Below are positions 59,196-64,000 of a stretch of DNA of 64,000 nt, one piece after another. Under the pieces are notes generated by a model that had not been told where the DNA came from, searched no databases, and saw only the letters and a program-made list of their open reading frames with translations. Within the stretch, counting starts at the first letter, position 1. Every line of letters starts with the position of its first letter. The stretch comes from an uncultured Anaerolineae bacterium. GTDB lineage: Bacteria; Chloroflexota; Anaerolineae; J036; Brachytrichaceae. The DNA lies in assembly GCA_937959265.1 (NCBI GenBank), contig CALGMA010000020.1, positions 82,473 through 146,472 on the forward strand. The letters are read 5' to 3'. The position numbers and the translations under genes are program-made.

Positions 59196-60115
59196 TCCGA
59201 TATCTCACGCGTAGGATTCTCTGGGTGCTGATAACCCTGCTGTGCGTTTCGGTCATCACTTTTACTTTAGTGCTCTCGGCCCCTGGAGACCCAGCACGAG
59301 CGTTGGCGGGTTCCCGAGCCGATGACTTGGCGTTGAGCCAGGTGCGCGAACAATACGGATTAGACCAGCCAATCTATATCCAGTATGTGCGCTATATGAG
59401 GCGTCTGCTGGTTGGAGACTTGGGCTATTCGTATGCTTACAATCGTCCTGTTGCAGAAGAGCTTTTTGAAAAGCTGCGTCCTACCGCGTTGCTAGCGCTT
59501 TCGATCGTCGTCGTCGCGATGCTGATAGGCATTCCGTTGGGGATATTCACAGCTCAGCGTAGTCAATCCACAATCGGTCAGGCGGTAAACATCGTCGGAC
59601 TCATGACGATTTCGATTCCTGCATTCGTGTTCGGGTTGCTGCTAATCTACGTACTGGGATACAGCTTGCGCTGGTTTCCGATCGGGGGATATGGTTCTGT
59701 CAATCACCTGGTTCTTCCGACGTTGACTGTCGCCATACCGTGGTCGGTGTGGTACGCGAATATCTTGCGGACGAATCTGCTCAGCCTTGCCCACAGTGAC
59801 TTTGTGCGCACTGCCCATGCCAAAGGGTTGCAAAAGTGGGCCGTCATCTTGCGTCACGCGTTGCCCAATGCACTTGCGCCGGTGTTAACGATGGTAAGCA
59901 TGGATCTCGCTGCACTGCTTACTGGTCTGGCTATCGTCGAATATGTCTTCAATTGGCCGGGTGTCGGTTGGATGGCAGTGCGGGCCGCTTTGAGTCGTGA
60001 CATTCCTGTCATCATGGCAGCTGTCTTGCTGGGAGGACTGTTTATTGGATTGGGCAACTTGGTTGCTGATTTACTCGTCGCACGCCTGGATCCACGCGTG
60101 CAGTTGGATAACTGA
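59192..60115 (+). CDS. ABC transporter permease, DppB-type
   Basis: The protein has 307 residues and six membrane spans. The N-terminal ILWVLITLLCVSVITFTLV and the sequence RALAGSRADDLALSQVREQYGLDQPI are typical of DppB. The EAA-type loop FVRTAHAKGLQKWAVILRHALPNAL is intact, so contact with an ATPase is still expected. It overlaps the DppC stop by 4 bp and is followed 4 bp later by the CocE-type hydrolase. The ATPases that must power it lie elsewhere or were lost. Confidence 0.92.
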   Translation: MIRYLTRRILWVLITLLCVSVITFTLVLSAPGDPARALAGSRADDLALSQVREQYGLDQPIYIQYVRYMRRLLVGDLGYSYAYNRPVAEELFEKLRPTALLALSIVVVAMLIGIPLGIFTAQRSQSTIGQAVNIVGLMTISIPAFVFGLLLIYVLGYSLRWFPIGGYGSVNHLVLPTLTVAIPWSVWYANILRTNLLSLAHSDFVRTAHAKGLQKWAVILRHALPNALAPVLTMVSMDLAALLTGLAIVEYVFNWPGVGWMAVRAALSRDIPVIMAAVLLGGLFIGLGNLVADLLVARLDPRVQLDN

Positions 60116-60119
60116 ACTT

Positions 60120-62150
60120 ATGGAAGAGCTCCACTTTCTGTATCCCGTAGAAGGCGTAAGGCTCGTTAAGAACGTCATGATCCCGATGCGTGACGGTATA
60201 CACCTGGCAGCAGATCTCTACATGCCGCACGGTGACGCAGCAACACAGGGGAAGAATAAGTTCCCGGTGGTCATGGATTACATCCCTTATCGAAAGGATG
60301 AAGTGAATCCTAGCTATGACTACTATTCCTTTCTACCAAGACATGGCTATGTTGTGGCGCGCGTAGATATTCGTGGCACTGGGGCATCAGAGGGGGTGAA
60401 TGTAGACGAATATACCCTGCAAGAACAGCTAGATGGCTACGATGCTATCGAGTGGTTGGCTGTCCAGCCATGGTGTGATGGTCACGTCAACATGATGGGC
60501 ATCAGCTACGGTGGTTTCACATGCTTGCAGGTTGCCTCACACGCGCCGCCTCACTTAACCAGCATCATTCCGGTAGATTTCACTGATGATCGGTATACCG
60601 ACGATTGTCACTATCGTGGTGGCCTCATGCGCAAGTATTACGACATCGGTCATTACGGAAACATGATGATCGTCTATAACGCCATGCCGCCGCACATGGA
60701 ATGGGCCGGGGAACGATGGGCAGAGCTGTGGGAACAGCACCTGAGCCAGAACGAGCCTTATATTCTCAAGTGGTTCAAACACCAGACCGATGGCGATTAC
60801 TGGCGACCGGGATCCGTACGTGACTTCCCAGAGCAAATCAAGTGTCCGGTATTTATGATCGGTGGTTGGAAGGATGGCTATACGAATCCGCCTCTCCGTC
60901 TGATGCAGGCTCTAAAGGTGCCGTGTAAGGTGCTGATTGGCCCTTGGAATCACGCCATGCCGGACGTCGGAGTTCCCGGTCCGCGTATTGACTATTTGCA
61001 CGAGGTTGTGCGATGGTTGGATTACTGGTGCAAAGGAGAACAAAATGGTGTGATGGACGAGCCACCATTGGTCTTCTACATGCAGCATTACCAAGAGCCG
61101 ATTGTGGATCGTTTGGAAAGTCAGGGCGAGTGGCGCGCCGAGGTGAGTTGGCCACCTCCGGGTTTTGCTCAAAAAACACTCTACATGTCTGCCAGTGGCT
61201 CCTTGGTGGACTCAGCTCCTCATTCATCAGGCCATCATGCATTTGATTACAACCCAACCGTAGGCATTATGGGTGGCCTTTGGTCGGGCGGTCTGCCTTT
61301 TGGTCTGCCTGGTGATCAACGATTAGACGAGGCATACTCCCTGGTATACACAACTGAGCCACTCGAAGAAGATGTCTACATCGTGGGCAATCCACACGCT
61401 GTATTGTTCGTTTCGTCTACATCATCTGTGATTGGCTTTGTGGCGAGCCTCTGTGATGTAGCACCCGATGGTACTTCGCACTTGGTCGCCAAAGGTATGT
61501 TGAACGCAACACGTCGCAAGTCTATGCGTGAACCTGAACCTTTAGTACCAGGCGAAGTTTACAAGCTAGATATCCAGATCGACTGCACCGCTTGGAAGTT
61601 TCAAAAAGGGCATAGAATCCGCCTGAGTGTAGCGAGCGGTGACTGGCCAAATGTTTGGCCCACGCCGGATCTGGCGACGAACAAAGTACATTTTGGCGGA
61701 GTGACGCCTTCGAGGCTCATACTGCCAACCGTACCTGCGCAGGGGAGTGCTAAGCCGCCTGAGTTCCTGCCGTCTCGGCAAACGAGGATGCGACATGCCG
61801 ATTCAGTGTGTCCTCCTGTGTGGCAAACGACGATGAACATGCTCAACGGGTATATCGCTGTCACAATCGTCAACGAGGGCGAAAGCCGTTTGAACGAATA
61901 TACGGTGATGCAACGCAAGCTGTCTGTGAGATGCGAGGTTGATCCGCGCAATCCTGCTAATGCTAGTGCGCACGGTCAGACGATGCTTGGCATTGTGCGT
62001 TCGAATCAGACGATACGTGGTACAAGCGATGTTGTTGTGCAAGCCTCACAGACACACTTCCATGTGACGATTGATCTGGAAGTCCGCGTGAATGATGCGC
62101 TTCATTTTAGCAAGCGTTGGGTGGAGACGATTCGTCGCGAGTTACTCTGA
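60120..62150 (+). CDS. CocE/NonD-type hydrolase (X-Pro dipeptidyl-peptidase S15 family)
   Basis: The protein has 676 residues from ATG 60120 (MEELHFLYPVEGVRLVKNV); the track start at 59997 lies inside the permease gene. It has the S15 core VMIPMRDGIHLAADLY, VARVDIRGTGASEG and nucleophile elbow MMGISYGGFTCLQVA. The acid region is FMIGGWKDGYTNPPLRL and the His GPWNHAMPD. A C-terminal jelly-roll domain (PGEVYKLDIQIDCTAWKFQKG) completes the CocE architecture. It cleaves acyl, ester or Xaa-Pro bonds. No signal peptide is visible, so it acts on imported substrate, fitting the adjacent peptide-type importer. Confidence 0.9.
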   Translation: MEELHFLYPVEGVRLVKNVMIPMRDGIHLAADLYMPHGDAATQGKNKFPVVMDYIPYRKDEVNPSYDYYSFLPRHGYVVARVDIRGTGASEGVNVDEYTLQEQLDGYDAIEWLAVQPWCDGHVNMMGISYGGFTCLQVASHAPPHLTSIIPVDFTDDRYTDDCHYRGGLMRKYYDIGHYGNMMIVYNAMPPHMEWAGERWAELWEQHLSQNEPYILKWFKHQTDGDYWRPGSVRDFPEQIKCPVFMIGGWKDGYTNPPLRLMQALKVPCKVLIGPWNHAMPDVGVPGPRIDYLHEVVRWLDYWCKGEQNGVMDEPPLVFYMQHYQEPIVDRLESQGEWRAEVSWPPPGFAQKTLYMSASGSLVDSAPHSSGHHAFDYNPTVGIMGGLWSGGLPFGLPGDQRLDEAYSLVYTTEPLEEDVYIVGNPHAVLFVSSTSSVIGFVASLCDVAPDGTSHLVAKGMLNATRRKSMREPEPLVPGEVYKLDIQIDCTAWKFQKGHRIRLSVASGDWPNVWPTPDLATNKVHFGGVTPSRLILPTVPAQGSAKPPEFLPSRQTRMRHADSVCPPVWQTTMNMLNGYIAVTIVNEGESRLNEYTVMQRKLSVRCEVDPRNPANASAHGQTMLGIVRSNQTIRGTSDVVVQASQTHFHVTIDLEVRVNDALHFSKRWVETIRRELL

Positions 62151-62224
62151 AATTGCCTGCCACAAGGAGCGCATTTCTCGTAGGGATAGGCCCATATACT
62201 TACCCGGCATCGTTTGGGGATAAT

Positions 62225-62250
62225 GTGGGCGACCACGCATGGTCGCCCAC
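62225..62250. terminator. Perfect 10-bp hairpin downstream of the CocE-type gene
   Basis: GTGGGCGACC and GGTCGCCCAC pair around the 6-nt loop ACGCAT, about 75 bp after the CocE stop. There is no T-run, so it is a probable rather than certain terminator; it might also mark an old element boundary. Confidence 0.5.
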
Positions 62251-62286
62251 ATCTACGCATAAACATGCCTCGCAAAGGTCGAAGAT

Positions 62287-62415
62287 ATGAGGCTCCAAGA
62301 CAAAGTCTGCATCATCACCGGCGCCGGCTCGAGCATCGGGCGCAGCGCGGCGCTCTTGTTTGCCGAACACGGCGCGAAGTTGGTGCTGGTGGATCGTGAC
62401 CTGGATGGGGCGTGA
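62287..62415 (+). pseudogene. Truncated SDR oxidoreductase, N-terminal 42 residues only
   Basis: The frame starts MRLQDKVCIITGAGSSIGRSA and LLFAEHGAKLVLVDRDLDGA, the NAD-binding first strand-helix-strand of a classical SDR (TGxxxxIG). It then stops at TGA 62413-62415. The catalytic Ser-Tyr-Lys region is missing. The sequence after the stop does not resume an SDR in any frame that I can see, so the gene was cut by rearrangement at the edge of the insertion-sequence region. Confidence 0.75.
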
Positions 62416-62543
62416 GCACCCTGGTGACCTGAGCCGAAAATTGTAGCCAAGCGGGATGAAAGGGTAGCACCACAAGCTAACGTGGAGCTATCTGCACCGA
62501 ATGCTAAAGCGCAATAGCTCATCAATAGTCCACACATGATCGG

Positions 62544-62819
62544 TCAAGTCGGCAGCCATAGCCGGAGTTGCATCCAGGGTGGCAGCACAGCACAGAAGTT
62601 GTAGACCGCGCCCATCCAGAACATAGCCGCTTCGACGCACGCTGCCATGCGAGTGGGACAACGCGAGCGACGAAACAAGGCTGGCATCCTGGTGCGAAGG
62701 GTTGCGTTCGACCGCTCAACGTAGACGGTGTTGATCACGCCCAATCCGACTTGCGTCATGTGCATAATGGACTCGGCAGTCTGCATACAGCCGTGCGCCA
62801 GCCGACGCTCGACCGACAA
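62544..62819 (-). pseudogene. C-terminal remnant of an IS1-like transposase
   Basis: The minus-strand frame contains VINTVYVERSNATLRTRMPALFRRSR and AACVEAAMFWMGAVYNFCAVLP. This resembles the C-terminal VERxNxTxR...RRT...YN block of IS1-type or similar DDE transposases. The N-terminal catalytic part is missing or shifted. It abuts the end of the IS256-type element. Confidence 0.5.
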
Positions 62820-62857
62820 GGAGTATCAGAATAACCGTGTAAATGGCGATTGATGAT

Positions 62858-63860
62858 TCACGGTTGATCGACAGGCACACGATCTGGAAAGTAGATGGCG
62901 AATTGCTGCAATGCCTGCTTCCAATGCTTGATCGGCATTGTCCATTTTTGGCTGGCGTTGTCCAGCGCCAGATACAACAACTTAAAAATCGCCTCATCGT
63001 TGGGGAACAAGGTGCGATTTTTCGTGATAGGTCGAATCGAGGCATTCACCGATTCAATGGCGTGGGTGGTGTAGATCGTCCGGCGAATGTCGTCGGGAAA
63101 CTTGAAGAACGGCACCACGTTTGACCACACGTTGCGCCCGGATTTGGCAATCATGGCCCCTTCGGGCCACTTTCGGATATTGGGCGCCCTACTGTTTGTC
63201 GAAATCATCGAGCTGTCTGTCAGCTTCCTAGGCGTTGGGCGCGGTGGAGATCGGCTTGAGGTCGGCAGCCCCCTCCCGCAGGTGCGGACGTTCCGCCTTT
63301 ATTTCACTGTAGGCCACTGGACGGGTTGACGAACGGATGAAGTGCACAATGCACAACTGAACTTCTGTGTGCGGAAGCACCGATTGAATCGCTTCCGGAA
63401 AGCCTTTCAATCCATCCACGCAGGCAATCCGAATGTCGCGCACACCACGGTTCTTGAGGTCATTCAGCACCCCCCAGCCAGAACTTCGCCCCCGCGGATT
63501 CGCACGCCCAGAAGCCCAACACTGCCTTTTTGCCGGACAGGTTCACACCGATCACGACATAGATCACACGTGTTGTCACTTGCGCACCCGTGCGTGCTTT
63601 GAGGCGCAAGCCGTCCAGATACACGATTGGATACACCTCATCCAGCCGCCGGCTCTGCCAGGCACGCACCTCGTCGGTGACGATATCGGTGATGGATGAA
63701 ATCAGCTCGACTGACACCTCAACGCCGTAGATGGACTGGAGAGGTTCGCGGATCTGGTCTTGCGTCAGTCCGCGCGCATACAGTGAGATGATCAGGTCAT
63801 CGAACTTCCCCAGCCAGCGTTTGTGCTTGGGCACCCAGATCGGCTCAAACGACGCCTGGC
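62858..63860 (-). pseudogene. IS256-family transposase, frameshifted and 5'-truncated
   Basis: Three minus-strand frames carry successive parts of one Mutator/IS256 transposase. The first (63860-63460) contains SFEPIWVPKHKRW, FDDLIISLYARGLTQDQI and VYPIVYLDGLRLKARTG (first catalytic Asp). The second (63470-63228) contains NRGVRDIRIACVDGLKGFPE (second Asp) and VQLCIVHFIR. The third (63208-62858) contains IYTTHAIESVNASIRPITKN with the catalytic Glu and ends VPVDQP. At least two frame changes (near 63465 and 63215) inactivate it. Its first 90 or so codons are missing because the IS21-type element begins at about 63861. Confidence 0.85.
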
Positions 63861-63927
63861 TGTCAGGAACGGGCGAGAATGTCCAGAAAGTGCCGTGTTA
63901 AAAAGTCCACTTTTTGCCGGTAAGAAT

Positions 63928-63946
63928 GTCCTCCGCAGAGGAGGAC
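63928..63946. promoter_or_regulatory. Hairpin that covers the istA ribosome-binding site
   Basis: GTCCTCC and GGAGGAC pair perfectly around GCAGA. The 3' arm is the Shine-Dalgarno sequence of the ATG at 63950, so folding would block translation. Confidence 0.5.
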
Positions 63947-63949
63947 GAG

Positions 63950-64000
63950 ATGATCAGCAGGGAGGACTTTGTGAAGATCAAAGCGATGCATAAGGCGGGG
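63950..64000 (+). CDS. istA: IS21-type transposase IstA, N-terminal fragment at window edge
   Basis: Only 17 codons are in the window: MISREDFVKIKAMHKAG. This opening (ISREDFVKIKxMHxxG) is typical of IS21 IstA proteins, whose N-terminus is a helix-turn-helix. The ribosome-binding site GGAGGAC lies 4 bp upstream within a hairpin. The remainder lies outside the window. Confidence 0.65.
   Translation, partial: MISREDFVKIKAMHKAG

Larger units (their letters stand above)
63861..64000 (+). mobile_element. Left end of an IS21-type insertion sequence, partial
   Basis: From 63861 the sequence begins TGTCAGGAAC. It holds two copies of GAATGTCC (63877-63884, 63924-63931) and the inverted repeat AAAAAGT/ACTTTTT (63900-63915), as expected for the repeated transposase-binding sites at IS21 ends. 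The first gene starts at 63950. The element interrupts the IS256-type transposase. Confidence 0.6.

Overview
The window looks like chromosomal DNA from a GC-rich Chloroflexota bacterium, probably an Anaerolineae relative of the Roseilinea/Thermofonsia type. This is inferred from overall base and codon character, a glycine-cleavage P-protein encoded as a separate subunit 1, a DUF4038 glycoside hydrolase, dense ATGA-overlap operons, and protein styles familiar from that phylum. No rRNA or phylogenetic marker confirms it. Almost all + strand genes belong to long co-directional runs, and the two ends are a partial gene (left) and nested insertion sequences (right).

Left and middle (about 1-23.9 kb): a three-gene minus-strand unit (coiled-coil membrane protein fragment, DUF454 protein, unknown protein) diverges from a very long + strand catabolic run. 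The run begins with a dimethylglycine-dehydrogenase-like FAD/GcvT enzyme and a GntR/HutC regulator with a clear promoter and a palindromic operator candidate. It continues with several lipocalin-like proteins, a DUF3891 protein, two paralogous Rieske-oxygenase-like proteins, a chlorophyllase-like alpha/beta hydrolase, and a protein resembling the bilin reductase / red chlorophyll catabolite reductase (FDBR/RCCR) superfamily. After that come an aldehyde dehydrogenase, an HMG-CoA-lyase-type enzyme, a LeuC/LeuD-type hydratase pair, a CaiB-type CoA transferase, a hydantoinase-type amidohydrolase, a membrane protein, an acyl-CoA-dehydrogenase-family protein and a second aldehyde dehydrogenase.

The most striking feature is that the two Rieske paralogues are complementary. 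The one at 8440-9486 has lost all four ligands of the [2Fe-2S] cluster but keeps the mononuclear-iron triad. The one at 10547-11608 keeps the Rieske ligands but has lost the triad. Together they could form one obligate hetero-oligomeric oxygenase. The chlorophyllase-like, Rieske and RCCR-like genes resemble, in order and kind, steps of plant chlorophyll breakdown. The downstream amidohydrolase, hydratase, CoA transferase and lyase set would suit the substituted maleimides/maleates that tetrapyrrole cleavage yields. That pathway is my hypothesis, not an observation.

Middle (23.9-34 kb): two unknown membrane proteins, an EamA exporter, and then minus-strand genes for a DUF4038 glycoside hydrolase, a fused tandem SDR protein, a BtuF-like binding protein, a Gfo/Idh/MocA oxidoreductase, and GcvPA/GcvH of the glycine cleavage system.

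34-49.6 kb: a surface-polysaccharide region (O-antigen ligase with TPRs, WecA/MraY-type transferase, UDP-sugar dehydrogenase, ManC, two Wzz-like proteins, a degenerate Wzc/CpsD-like ATPase) interrupted by dprA. It is followed by two unknown genes, tRNA-Arg(UCU), an ABC exporter and a GNAT acetyltransferase.

49.6-62.2 kb: a PPi-type phosphofructokinase, methylmalonyl-CoA mutase large subunit (minus), a divergent LacI regulator / GH4 glycosidase pair sharing an operator, a class III aminotransferase, and a peptide-type ABC importer (binding protein plus two permeases, no ATPases) with a CocE-type hydrolase in visibly lower-GC DNA. From 62.2 kb to the end lie a truncated SDR gene, transposase remnants, a frameshifted IS256-type element cut by the left end of an IS21-type element, and the first codons of its istA.
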